Below are positions 7,944 through 16,670 of a stretch of 48,074 nt of DNA, one piece after another. This DNA is from an uncultured Bacteroidales bacterium (lineage in GTDB: Bacteria > Bacteroidota > Bacteroidia > Bacteroidales > Paludibacteraceae). Location: positions 1-48,074 of the forward strand of contig CAMGMU010000007.1 in assembly GCA_946059305.1 (NCBI GenBank), given 5' to 3'. The position numbers were made by a program, and so were the translations under genes. A model generated the notes under the pieces. It was not told where the DNA came from. It was given only the letters and a program-made list of their open reading frames with translations, and made no database searches. How positions within the stretch are numbered: the first letter of the stretch is position 1; the number at the start of each line of letters is the position of its first letter.

Positions 7944-9152
7944 TTACAAACGATACACCTTATCTGAGAGCGGACAGAAATTGTGGCAATCGAGTATCAC
8001 CTTGCCTTCAAGCCTATCCCATTGGCGGGTAATATGATCGTGCTTCACCATGAGCACAACAAGGTCGATATCTTTCAAAAACGCATCAAAGTTGGAGATC
8101 TGGCTCTCACACACGGCTCGGTGTTCGAGATACGGATCGTAACATTTGAGCGGAGTGCCGAGATGACGCTCTTGCTCTTCGAGCAACTGCAACGTAGGCG
8201 ACTCACGATAGTCATCGACATTCTCTTTATACGTTATGCCGTAAAGCCCCACGCGGTGCGAATCCGTTATGCCGCTTTGAGCCATTACTTCTCGTATGCG
8301 ACGCAAGACGAAAAGGGGTTGGCTATCGTTGGTAAACATACATGCTCCGATTACTTTTGTAAGTTGGGGGAATAAGCCTACCAGAAACCACGGATCAACG
8401 GGGATGCAATGTCCACCCACACCTGGGCCGGGATTTAAGATATTTACGCGGGGGTGCTTGTTGCAGATGTTGATAATATTAAACACATCCATCCCCTCGT
8501 GGTTGCAGATGCGCGAGAGTTCGTTGGCAAAAGCGATATTTACGGCTCGGTAAGCATTCTCCACCACTTTCGTCATCTCTGCCGAACGGATATCGGTAAT
8601 CGCGATATCGCCCTTGCAGAAGGAGGCATACAGCTGCTTAATCTTTTCTCCCTGCTCGGGGCTGTCAACTCCGATGGTACGGTTGTTATGGACCAATTCG
8701 TAGATCATGTTGCCCGGTATAATCCTTTCAGGGGCGTGCGCCAAGTGAATGGATGTATCGTGCAAGAGTGGACGGATTTCGCCGTCGATAGTGCCAGGAG
8801 GAATGGTGGATTCTATCACTACAATTGCATCTTTCGGTGCTACTTTCTGCAAGGTCTCTACGGCAGCCACAACAAAGGAAACATCAGCCTTCTTGGTGTA
8901 TTTGTCGTAAGGAGTAGGTACAGAAACGATGTATATCTCGGAGCGTTGATAGTGCGTAGAAAAACGAATTCCGCATGCGCAAGCTTGCTTGAAAAGGTTG
9001 TCCAACCCTTTTTCTTCAAAGGTCAGTTCGCCTGCATTGAGCTTGTTCACCAATGCCTCTTGCAAATCCGTGCCTACCACTTCTACGCCGTGGGCTGCAA
9101 GCATCAGCGCCGTAGGCAGACCTATATATCCTAATCCAATTACGTTAACCAT
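7944..9152 (-). CDS. wecC: UDP-N-acetyl-D-mannosamine dehydrogenase
   Basis: 402 aa, UDP-glucose/GDP-mannose dehydrogenase superfamily. The N-terminal Rossmann motif is VIGLGYIGLPTALMLAAHGV, the middle domain has HAPERIIPGN, and the catalytic cysteine lies in PGVGGHCIPVDPWFL. The C-terminal domain includes YGITYKENVDDYRESP. It oxidises UDP-ManNAc to UDP-ManNAcA with two NAD+. Pairing with wecB (6 nt apart) and a WecG-type transferase upstream supports the ManNAc dehydrogenase assignment over UDP-Glc dehydrogenase, but substrate specificity is inferred from context. Confidence 0.92.
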   Translation of the reverse strand: MVNVIGLGYIGLPTALMLAAHGVEVVGTDLQEALVNKLNAGELTFEEKGLDNLFKQACACGIRFSTHYQRSEIYIVSVPTPYDKYTKKADVSFVVAAVETLQKVAPKDAIVVIESTIPPGTIDGEIRPLLHDTSIHLAHAPERIIPGNMIYELVHNNRTIGVDSPEQGEKIKQLYASFCKGDIAITDIRSAEMTKVVENAYRAVNIAFANELSRICNHEGMDVFNIINICNKHPRVNILNPGPGVGGHCIPVDPWFLVGLFPQLTKVIGACMFTNDSQPLFVLRRIREVMAQSGITDSHRVGLYGITYKENVDDYRESPTLQLLEEQERHLGTPLKCYDPYLEHRAVCESQISNFDAFLKDIDLVVLMVKHDHITRQWDRLEGKVILDCHNFCPLSDKVYRL

Positions 9153-9248
9153 TTATATCTTAAAAATTATCGTATTATTGTTATTTCTAATGTACACTTT
9201 TTGCATGCTTATCACCATGCGAACCGTTTAACTGAGACCATCTTTGCT

Positions 9249-9947
9249 CTAAAACTTTTTGGCAGCAATCCAGTAGGCAAACTTCATGAGCGGCAGCTGG
9301 CGCTTGATGCGTGATGGCTGATGCAGCAAGCGATAAAGCCATTCGACATGGCATCGCACCCACCTATCTGGAGCACGCTTAACGCGACCAATATACACAT
9401 CAAAACTGCCGCCCAACCCTTGATATATAGCCTTGTGGTGCTGTTGCATCTCTTCCATAAGGAGTTCTTGGCGCGGTGAGCCCATCGCCACGAAAACAAT
9501 GTCTGGCTTCTTCAGTACTATGTCAGCGAGCAGGGCGTTTTTCTCACCATCCGAAGAGAGGTACCCATTGCGATATCCCACGATATTGATGCCGGGATAA
9601 TCGTTCCGCAGTTGGGCTACGGTTGCATCGATGACTTCCTGCGTACCGCCCACAAGATAAAAACTTTTGCTACTGTAGCAGCGGCGCACGATATTGAGCC
9701 ACAATTCGCAACCCGCCACTTTAGCCACGTGCTTGAAGCCCATACGATGCAGGGCGAGCACTGGGCCAATGCCATCGCAGTACCCTATGTTGTGGTTGAT
9801 GAGGTGGCGCAACTGAGGGGTGGCGTTGAGCACCTTCTCGGCATTGATTGCCACGAGAATACCGGGGTGGCACAATGCAAAGTCTATGATTTGCTCTGGA
9901 GAGTCAAACGGATAGACCTCAATTCCTTTCAAATTAATCTTTTTCAT
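9249..9947 (-). CDS. WecG/TagA/CpsF-family glycosyltransferase
   Basis: About 232 aa (the start at 9947, MKKINLKG, is preferred over 9953). Family signatures are YCDGIGPVLALHRMGF, VFVAMGSPRQELLMEEM and LGGSFDVYIGRVKRAPDRW, followed by a basic C-terminus (LHQPSRIKRQLPL). WecG adds ManNAcA to GlcNAc-PP-undecaprenyl in enterobacterial common antigen, and TagA adds ManNAc in teichoic acid. With WecB and WecC just downstream, transfer of ManNAcA (or ManNAc) onto the lipid-linked first sugar is the likely job. It overlaps the stop of the upstream GT4-GT4 fusion by 14 nt. No initiating phospho-sugar transferase is present in the window. Confidence 0.88.
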   Translation of the reverse strand: MKKINLKGIEVYPFDSPEQIIDFALCHPGILVAINAEKVLNATPQLRHLINHNIGYCDGIGPVLALHRMGFKHVAKVAGCELWLNIVRRCYSSKSFYLVGGTQEVIDATVAQLRNDYPGINIVGYRNGYLSSDGEKNALLADIVLKKPDIVFVAMGSPRQELLMEEMQQHHKAIYQGLGGSFDVYIGRVKRAPDRWVRCHVEWLYRLLHQPSRIKRQLPLMKFAYWIAAKKF

Positions 9948-12009
9948 TTCCATAAACAGTATGTATTACTGCCTTATATTGTGCTATCATTTGCTCCTCG
10001 CGAAACAGCTCCTCATATTTGGCTCGCGCCGCTTTCGAAAGGGTAGTATAAACCGTATCGCAGGGCTTGGGCAGACTTCCTATGCCAGCAGCAAGGTCGT
10101 CAAGACTTCTGAAAACATATCCCGTGCGATGGTCTTCGTTGACTTCAAGCACAGATGGGATATCGTTGGTAATCATCGGAACCCCAGCTCGGCAGGCTTC
10201 GAGGAGCGTGAGCGGCAAGCCTTCTTGCTCAGAAAAGAGCAGCAAGTAGTCGTAATGCTCCAAAAGGTCATGCGTGGGCACATAGCCCAAATATTTCATT
10301 TGCCCGTCTTTTTCTACCGCTGCTTTTAGCAGCATGGCATCGGGGCCATCACCGGCGAAATGCAACTGCATATACTGTGGCAGCCTGCCGCACAGGGCTT
10401 CTGCCAAAGCAACCTGACGCTTCACACTGCAAATCCTGCCTATATGGAGCACTTTTATCTCCTTACTTGGCCGGGACTGTAGTGCTGAAGCCGAGCAATC
10501 AGGAATGCCGTTGTATATGACATGGACATGTTGCTCAGGCACATGAAAAAAGCCTACAAGGTTGCGCTTTACAGTCTCAGACACCGCAACATTGTGCTCT
10601 GGAAAAAGGCAAATCCAGCGCAGGTTGTTAAACACACTGTGCGCCACGTGTATTACCTTTATCTGCCTTAGCAGCAAGAATTGCCATAGCAGGAGTTTCA
10701 AGGTTGTTTTGCGGTGGTGTGAGATAAAGACAGTGCGGCGATCTGCAAGGCGGAGCACCGTGCGCCAGGATAATTGTTCATACCTCACTCCTTCAGCGTA
10801 TTGCGTAGGCACTTGTGCGCAAGACGTTTCGATAAGCACAATCGGTTTTTCGGTGTTCAGATGCCTTGCTAACTGGATGGTCACGTTTTGTGCTCCGCCT
10901 ACGTTGCTGAAATACGGATATACCGAAACAACCCTCGGTATCTGCGGCATAATACAGTGCTCGCGGAGGTCGCTCTCAAATTTTGCCGCAACCTTCGATG
11001 CCAAGAAATGCTGTGCAGCATACGCACTATTATTTCGACTGATGCGATGACACGCTTCAGGGTGCGTTGCCAACCATACAATCTTGGTGGCTATATCTTC
11101 GGGGCGGTGCGAAGGAATCAGAAATCCCATCTCACCATTGGTAAAAAAGTCTTTAATGCCACCATAAGGTGTGCTGATAACGGGCAAACCAAATGCCATC
11201 GCTTCGAGCACGGAGGTCGCCATCCCTTCACCGTAGGAAGGCAGGATGTAGATGTCACCTGCTGCGTATGCCTGCCGTTTGCGCTCTCCGTAAACCGCAC
11301 CTTGAAAGAGCACGCAATCACCCAATCCGATTCTCTCTACATACGCTTTCACATCGTTCACTACTGCCGCATCTTCGCTTTTGCCGCAAATAGTGAGCGT
11401 AAGCTCCGGCAGACTTTTCTTAGCAAGGGCGAAGGCATCTATTGCCTCATATATGCCCTTGGCACGGTCGATACGGGCGAGATAAAGAAGATTATTCACC
11501 TGCCCCACCCGCTCGTTGGCATCAAATCCTTCCAAGAGCGCATCATCCACAACCGTGGAACCGAGCAACACGGGTACATCGATGCCCATGGATTGCAACT
11601 GCTTGCGGAAGTCACTGCTTAGCACGTAGATGAAAGAACATTTGCCATATACCCGGCGAACCATGTCTGGTGAAGCGATGCAACGCTCGGCAAACTGGCC
11701 GTCCCAACCGTGGAACCACGCCACGACTTTGCGTCCAAAAGCTTTTGCCAATAGCAGATACACACCATCGCGCACAAGTTGGTAGGGGCGAAACGATGGG
11801 TTGACCACCACCACGTCGGGGCGAAAGAATATAAGCTGCCAGATATAGGCCAGCAAATCGGGCAGTAGGCAAAGCGCTGCAGGAACACCCGGACGTTTGC
11901 CGTAGCGGGCATAACGTACCTCGGAGGTCCAATGCGGTTGCAGCCCTTTATAGTGGAACGACACACCGCCCGTTAGCTTTGATGATGGTGCTGCTATAAG
12001 GAGTTTCAT
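9934..12009 (-). CDS. tandem two-domain GT4 glycosyltransferase fusion
   Basis: 691 aa, about twice a normal GT4 enzyme. Domain 1 (about 1-350) starts MKLLIAAPSSKLTGGVSFHY and has the donor-site motif EGMATSVLEAMAFGLPVIST. Domain 2 (about 354-691) restarts with RVVSVYPYFSNVGGAQNVTI and has EQEGLPLTLLEACRAGVPMI. Both keep the glycine-rich acceptor loop and the E-x7-E donor motif, so both look catalytically intact and could add two successive sugars. The frame is continuous, with no sign of a lost stop. It overlaps the next gene, as is normal in this operon. Donor sugars cannot be told from sequence. Confidence 0.85.
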   Translation of the reverse strand: MKLLIAAPSSKLTGGVSFHYKGLQPHWTSEVRYARYGKRPGVPAALCLLPDLLAYIWQLIFFRPDVVVVNPSFRPYQLVRDGVYLLLAKAFGRKVVAWFHGWDGQFAERCIASPDMVRRVYGKCSFIYVLSSDFRKQLQSMGIDVPVLLGSTVVDDALLEGFDANERVGQVNNLLYLARIDRAKGIYEAIDAFALAKKSLPELTLTICGKSEDAAVVNDVKAYVERIGLGDCVLFQGAVYGERKRQAYAAGDIYILPSYGEGMATSVLEAMAFGLPVISTPYGGIKDFFTNGEMGFLIPSHRPEDIATKIVWLATHPEACHRISRNNSAYAAQHFLASKVAAKFESDLREHCIMPQIPRVVSVYPYFSNVGGAQNVTIQLARHLNTEKPIVLIETSCAQVPTQYAEGVRYEQLSWRTVLRLADRRTVFISHHRKTTLKLLLWQFLLLRQIKVIHVAHSVFNNLRWICLFPEHNVAVSETVKRNLVGFFHVPEQHVHVIYNGIPDCSASALQSRPSKEIKVLHIGRICSVKRQVALAEALCGRLPQYMQLHFAGDGPDAMLLKAAVEKDGQMKYLGYVPTHDLLEHYDYLLLFSEQEGLPLTLLEACRAGVPMITNDIPSVLEVNEDHRTGYVFRSLDDLAAGIGSLPKPCDTVYTTLSKAARAKYEELFREEQMIAQYKAVIHTVYGNEKD

Positions 12010-12043
12010 TGATAATTTGATAATGCGATAATAATATATTTGG

Positions 12044-12463
12044 TTACTGGAGCAACTGCCCGTATTTCGTAGTCTTTATTCCCTCTCGGATAACCTTTGC
12101 CGGATTGCCCGCCACAATAGAGTTATTTGGAGGATTTTTGGTAACTACGCTTCCTGCTCCTACTATTACGTTGTCACCAATGGTCACACCGCAAAGCACC
12201 AAAGCGTTCGCGCCGATAAAGCACCGCTTGCCGATGCGCGTATCGGCGTGCAACTTGAGGCAATAATCGTGTGAGAGGATGCGTGCACCGGAAGCGATGT
12301 AGCTTTCCTCGCCTATATGGATGCCTCGGGGGTTCACCCTATCGAGGTGACACCCGAACGACACAAGCGCCGTGGGGTGAATATCCATTTTGAGCCAGCG
12401 TGTCTGATAGAAATATCGGAGACGGCAGACTGCCAACCTTATATAATCTCTTAATGGTAACAT
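12044..12463 (-). CDS. hexapeptide-repeat acetyltransferase (WcaF/LbH type)
   Basis: 139 aa. Left-handed beta-helix repeats are visible as I-G-x-x-x-x-I steps: IHIGEESYIASGARILS, TRIGKRCFIGANALVLCG, VTIGDNVIVGAGSVVTKN, SIVAGNPAKVIREG. The active-site His is probably in SHDYCLK. Enzymes of this type O-acetylate sugars or lipid-linked oligosaccharides with acetyl-CoA. It lies 5 nt after the polymerase gene and just before the GT4 fusion, so it probably decorates the polysaccharide repeat unit. Acceptor unknown. Confidence 0.85.
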   Translation of the reverse strand: MLPLRDYIRLAVCRLRYFYQTRWLKMDIHPTALVSFGCHLDRVNPRGIHIGEESYIASGARILSHDYCLKLHADTRIGKRCFIGANALVLCGVTIGDNVIVGAGSVVTKNPPNNSIVAGNPAKVIREGIKTTKYGQLLQ

Positions 12464-12468
12464 CTGAT

Positions 12469-13656
12469 TTATTGTTTACTATTGTATTCTTCGTCGAGCA
12501 GGCAAAAGGTGAGGGCGTAGAGCAAGTCAGTGTGAAACATCGTGCCACCTTGCGTCACCTGAAAGGAAAAGTTCATCACCCAAAGCGCGAGAGCAAGCCT
12601 ATATGTTGGGCACATCTTGCGACATCGAATATACACAAAGAGTGAGATGAGCATCACGAGCATCAGCAGCAGACCTACTATGCCGTTGCGAGCCAGCATA
12701 TCCACAAAGCCGTTGTGTGCGCCAACGCGATTGCGCGTTTTGAGCTGAATGTAGTCCATCTCATCTTGTGTGGACATGCCGATAATCTGCTCCAAGAGTG
12801 TGCCGTTGGCATATCGCTCGAGAGCTGCTGCCGAGTATTCGCTGCGCCCAGAGTCGATATTCATCTTCTCGTGAGTTTGCAGGTTGTTACCTAACACGCG
12901 GTCACGGAACATCTCATTAGTAACCATCATATACGACAACCCGCCTGCAAGTACAGCACTCACGCTTGCAATTCCTACCCATTGGCGCATGGACGTGTCT
13001 TTCGGCCAGAATAGCACGAAGATGGCTAAGAGGCACATCAGCCAACCCGTGCGGGCAAAGCCCAGATACATGGCATAGGCAGCGATACACAATAGAGCGA
13101 TATTGTAGGTCTTTGATGTACGGCTTTCAAACCATCCTGACTTGAAATAATGCAGAATCACGGTGATACAAATACCCATAATCACCGACATGGCGTGCTG
13201 GTTTTGAAATATACCGGAGTAAGCCACGAAAGTGCCGTAGTCGTGTCCCGAACTGAGCATCGGCAGCCCAAGAAACATGGGAATATTTGTCAGAACGAAA
13301 TATTGGCATAACGTGAGTAGCGTCTTCACCAATGTTTCCTTTTCCTTAATCCGCGCTTGCGCAAAGCTGAACAGCAACGGAAGGAAGAGAAACTTGATGC
13401 TCGCCTGCATATTTGTCATGAAGTCGGTCACCGTGCCTGCGTTGAAGATACTCTTTAGCGAAATCCAATATTGCGTTTGTGCCCACACAGGCGCACGCTT
13501 GGTTCGAAACTGGAAAACAAAATACAGCAAATAAGCTGCCAACGGCAGTTTCCAGAGTTGCGAAACAGGCATGCCGCCCAAAATTACCGGCTCGGAATAG
13601 AAGAGCAGGAAAAAGGGCACGAATAGCAGACAATATGTAGAAAGTTTCAGCGGCAT
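12469..13656 (-). CDS. O-antigen ligase/polymerase-family membrane protein (Wzy-like)
   Basis: About 395 aa if started at ATG 13656 (MPLKLSTYCLLFVPFFLLFY). The longer frame from 13737 would add a charged 27-residue leader overlapping the upstream gene by 91 bp. There are roughly ten hydrophobic segments, a large loop (about 240-310) and the conserved polymerase/ligase-type motif VGAHNGFVDMLARNGIVGLL. In a Wzx/Wzc/Wza locus this is the expected Wzy, joining undecaprenyl-linked repeat units at the periplasmic face. Sequence alone does not separate polymerase from WaaL-type ligase. Confidence 0.8.
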   Translation of the reverse strand: MPLKLSTYCLLFVPFFLLFYSEPVILGGMPVSQLWKLPLAAYLLYFVFQFRTKRAPVWAQTQYWISLKSIFNAGTVTDFMTNMQASIKFLFLPLLFSFAQARIKEKETLVKTLLTLCQYFVLTNIPMFLGLPMLSSGHDYGTFVAYSGIFQNQHAMSVIMGICITVILHYFKSGWFESRTSKTYNIALLCIAAYAMYLGFARTGWLMCLLAIFVLFWPKDTSMRQWVGIASVSAVLAGGLSYMMVTNEMFRDRVLGNNLQTHEKMNIDSGRSEYSAAALERYANGTLLEQIIGMSTQDEMDYIQLKTRNRVGAHNGFVDMLARNGIVGLLLMLVMLISLFVYIRCRKMCPTYRLALALWVMNFSFQVTQGGTMFHTDLLYALTFCLLDEEYNSKQ

Positions 13657-14579
13657 TGTTGCGGTAATCGTACATATACATATCTTTTCAGCAGGAACCA
13701 TTGTTGTCCGCGGTCTAATAAGCGGAAGTTGCTCCACGAGGCGATGTAGCGATGCATGCCGTGCTTTTTGAGCAGGCGTGTAACTTCAGCACGGGGCACG
13801 CGCTCGGCGTATAGACACATCATCTTAAAGGTGCATCGGTGCAACGCCTGCTCCTGCAGTTCTTCGTAAGGCATACAGCAGTCGGTCATAATCTTGTTGG
13901 CGATGATGATGCTTTCTGCTTCTTTGAGCGTATAGGTGGCATGGGTGGAGGACTGCTTATTCTCAATGTACAGATACACCGTTGCAGCGATGGTCCGAAG
14001 ACGATGGGCTTGCTGCACGAGTTGGTAGATCAAACAACCATCCTCACTGATGGTTACCCCTTCGTAGAATTTCAGCTGAGGCGTGCGGAAGAGTGTCGTC
14101 TTAAAGAGTTTACCGCACAGGCTGTGCTTCAGTTGCTCGGTGAGCAGACTATGGTAAATATCCGAGTGCGAAGCAGTGTCAAGGGGCTCGTTGGCTATCA
14201 TTTCCGTCCGGCCATCTGCGTATATTTTCAAAATACTTCCGCATACTATATCGGCATCGCCTCTCGCCTCTACGAGACGCTGTACAGCATCAGAAGTCAA
14301 TTCATCATCGGCATCGAGAAACAGAAGGTATTCGCCTGTTGCAGCCATGCAACCATTTCGGCGTGCGAGCATACATCCTTGATTTCGTTCATGCTCTACT
14401 ATTCTGATGCACGGATTGTCCTTCCTATAAAGGTAGAGCATGTCGCGCGAACGATCGGTAGAGGCATCGTCCACCAATACGGCCTCTACGTCAGGATAGG
14501 TCTGCCGCAGCACGGAGCCGATGCAGCGCTCAAGCGTGCGCTCGGCATTATAGACTGGAATGATAATTGATACTTTCAT
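13647..14579 (-). CDS. GT2-family glycosyltransferase
   Basis: About 310 aa from ATG 14579, which overlaps the upstream stop as ATGA. The longer frame from 14618 adds an unlikely polar leader. The GT-A fold motifs are SIIIPVYNAERTLERCIGSV, EAVLVDDASTDRSRDM and the D-x-D-like LFLDADDEL. The C-terminal part (LKKHGMHRYIASW) is typical of Bacteroidetes polysaccharide GT2 enzymes. It is an inverting transferase on the cytoplasmic face. Sugar and linkage unknown. Confidence 0.88.
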   Translation of the reverse strand: MKVSIIIPVYNAERTLERCIGSVLRQTYPDVEAVLVDDASTDRSRDMLYLYRKDNPCIRIVEHERNQGCMLARRNGCMAATGEYLLFLDADDELTSDAVQRLVEARGDADIVCGSILKIYADGRTEMIANEPLDTASHSDIYHSLLTEQLKHSLCGKLFKTTLFRTPQLKFYEGVTISEDGCLIYQLVQQAHRLRTIAATVYLYIENKQSSTHATYTLKEAESIIIANKIMTDCCMPYEELQEQALHRCTFKMMCLYAERVPRAEVTRLLKKHGMHRYIASWSNFRLLDRGQQWFLLKRYVYVRLPQQCR

Positions 14580-15415
14580 ATTGTTTTGAGCGTTATTTCT
14601 GCTGCTTGCTTGGTCCAACCCTTGAATTTGCGTTTACGCGTAAGACGGGTGAAGAAGGGAAAGCCACCCAGCCATGAAGCTATTGTGTCCGAAATCTGCA
14701 AACGGTACACCTTTGCCCGGGCAATGCGTATCTCCTCATCTGGCGCTCCGAGGCAGCGCAATATCTGCAAGCGCTCCTGCCATGCGAGGAGCAGACTGCT
14801 GTTCGACACCCCTTCCTCGCACTCGAAGAGCGATACAAAGCCAGGATAAACAGTGTACGTACCGCCATTGAGCAGCAATTTCTGAAAGAAATAATAGTCA
14901 GAGGCTATCTTCAGATTTTCTGGATAGGGATTGGCGAGCATAGCAGACCGACGGATAAATGCTGAGGGGTGAGACAGGTTGGCATCTTTCCAGACATTGC
15001 CTATGGGCTCCGTTGCAGGTTTGTCGTAATAGGCATCTTGAGTGAAGCAACGCGTGCCACCTACTATGACGTCCTCTCCTTTATCTTTGTACCAAGTGAA
15101 GACGTCGGCCACGGCATTGTCGTTGAAGAAATAGTCACCGGCATTTCTAAACAGCAGCCAATCACCCGTAGCCGCATGAGCACCTTTATTCATCGCGTGG
15201 TAGATTCCGCGGTCGGGCTCCGATATGGTGTAGGCGAGGCGGTCGGCATAGCGGGCTATGATGCCTGCGGTGCCATCCGTACTGCCCCCGTCAATCACGA
15301 TGTACTCAAGATTGGGGTAGGTCTGACGCAACACGTTTTGCATCGTCCTTTCTACAAGGGCGGCGCAGTTGTAAGTCACGGTGATGACTGATATTTTGGG
15401 TTGCATTTTCTGCAT
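14576..15415 (-). CDS. GT2-family glycosyltransferase
   Basis: About 279 aa from ATG 15415, one base after the upstream stop (TAAGATG). ATG 15406 (MQPKISV) is also possible. Motifs are ISVITVTYNCAALVERTMQN, YIVIDGGSTDGTAGIIARY and DRGIYHAMNKGAHAATGDWL, the WcaA/WcaE-like subgroup with G-G-S-T-D-G. The D-x-D position reads FRNAGDYFF, common in this subgroup. It acts in assembling the repeat unit. Sugar specificity unknown. Confidence 0.87.
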   Translation of the reverse strand: MQKMQPKISVITVTYNCAALVERTMQNVLRQTYPNLEYIVIDGGSTDGTAGIIARYADRLAYTISEPDRGIYHAMNKGAHAATGDWLLFRNAGDYFFNDNAVADVFTWYKDKGEDVIVGGTRCFTQDAYYDKPATEPIGNVWKDANLSHPSAFIRRSAMLANPYPENLKIASDYYFFQKLLLNGGTYTVYPGFVSLFECEEGVSNSSLLLAWQERLQILRCLGAPDEEIRIARAKVYRLQISDTIASWLGGFPFFTRLTRKRKFKGWTKQAAEITLKTI

Positions 15416-15416
15416 C

Positions 15417-16652
15417 TTACAGCATGATTTTTTGATACAATTCAATATATTTATCCGCCACGACCTGCGGTTGAAACATGTTGCATGCTTCCTGCCGGAT
15501 GACGTCCTTGTCGTAGGTGCGCGTCAAAACGTTTTGGAGGGCGCAGGCAAGCCCGTCACTGTCACCGATGGGGCAAAGGGCACCATTGCGCTCGCTGATG
15601 ATTTCGGGGGCAATGCCTACGGGCGTGCTCACTACGGGCGTGCCGCAGTATAGGGCTTCTACCACAGTCTTGCCAAACGACTCCTGATGAGACGGGCTGG
15701 CAAATACATCTGCTGCGGAATATACCGAAGAGAGTTTATCTACCGAGTCAATCCGTCCGAGGAAGTGCCAGTTTGACGGCAGCGAACCCACATAATCATT
15801 GTTTCCCACGCATAGCACGCTGAGGGGTTTGTTGCTCTCCTTCTGCATGCGTTGAACGGCCATAATAAGCTCTTTAAAGCCTTTGCGTTCATCTCTGATG
15901 TCGCAACACACAAAGGCAATGACAGCTTCATTTTCCCCGATGCCTAATTTCTTGCGCGCCTCTGTGCGGTTTTGTGGGCGGAAGTTGTCAGCGTTGATTG
16001 CATTGGGTATTATCGTGATGGGGCGGCCTGCAAAGCATTCGTTGCTGAGAAAGAAATCGTGCATTTTATTGGAAAGCGCAACGAGGTGCAACGGCTCGTA
16101 ATCTTCAATAGCTTTTTTCTTAATGGCTATAAACTCTTCCTCGATAGCAGCGAAGTAGGGGTAGAACTTTTCTTTTTCGGAAGTATAATGGAAGCCACCC
16201 AGCCCAGGATTCTCGTCTCTCATTGTCCATACGATGGGTTTTCGCATTTTTCGGAAGAAACTTTCGTAGTCAAGAAAGTCAGCCACATAATGGAGGTTGA
16301 TGACGTCGGCTTCTTGCACCAGCGGGTGGTCAGTGATGTCATAAGGCGTGACGGGAATGGAGTATTGTGTCCAATGACTGCTTCGAATGAGGTAGAGCTT
16401 TCTTTTGTATTGGTCATAGCGGTTCAAGCAGATTCCGAAGTGGCGTGCCGCTTTTTGCAGGTATTGCAGCGCGCAACTCTTTCCCCACATGTATTGGTTA
16501 GGGGCGGTTTGAACCACGGTTTCCAAATTTGTACGCTTGAATCCTACAAGCACCTTGCTGTCAACGCCCCGCTCGAGGAGAGCGCGGTGTTGGTTAAGCA
16601 TGCCTTCGCCTGCTCCACCTCGGTCAGTCAGTGCTATATGAAGAACTTTCAT
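15417..16652 (-). CDS. GT4-family glycosyltransferase
   Basis: 411 aa. The N-terminus MKVLHIALTDRGGAGEGMLN has the acceptor-side glycine loop. The C-terminal Rossmann domain contains AVIAFVCCDIRDERKGFKEL and the donor-binding motif SHQESFGKTVVEALYCGTPV. It is a single-domain-pair GT-B retaining transferase. It starts 18 nt downstream of the flippase gene and is nearly fused to the following GT2 gene, consistent with one polycistronic mRNA. Substrate unknown. Confidence 0.88.
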   Translation of the reverse strand: MKVLHIALTDRGGAGEGMLNQHRALLERGVDSKVLVGFKRTNLETVVQTAPNQYMWGKSCALQYLQKAARHFGICLNRYDQYKRKLYLIRSSHWTQYSIPVTPYDITDHPLVQEADVINLHYVADFLDYESFFRKMRKPIVWTMRDENPGLGGFHYTSEKEKFYPYFAAIEEEFIAIKKKAIEDYEPLHLVALSNKMHDFFLSNECFAGRPITIIPNAINADNFRPQNRTEARKKLGIGENEAVIAFVCCDIRDERKGFKELIMAVQRMQKESNKPLSVLCVGNNDYVGSLPSNWHFLGRIDSVDKLSSVYSAADVFASPSHQESFGKTVVEALYCGTPVVSTPVGIAPEIISERNGALCPIGDSDGLACALQNVLTRTYDKDVIRQEACNMFQPQVVADKYIELYQKIML

Positions 16653-16670
16653 TGTGGTAGTAGTTTTTGT

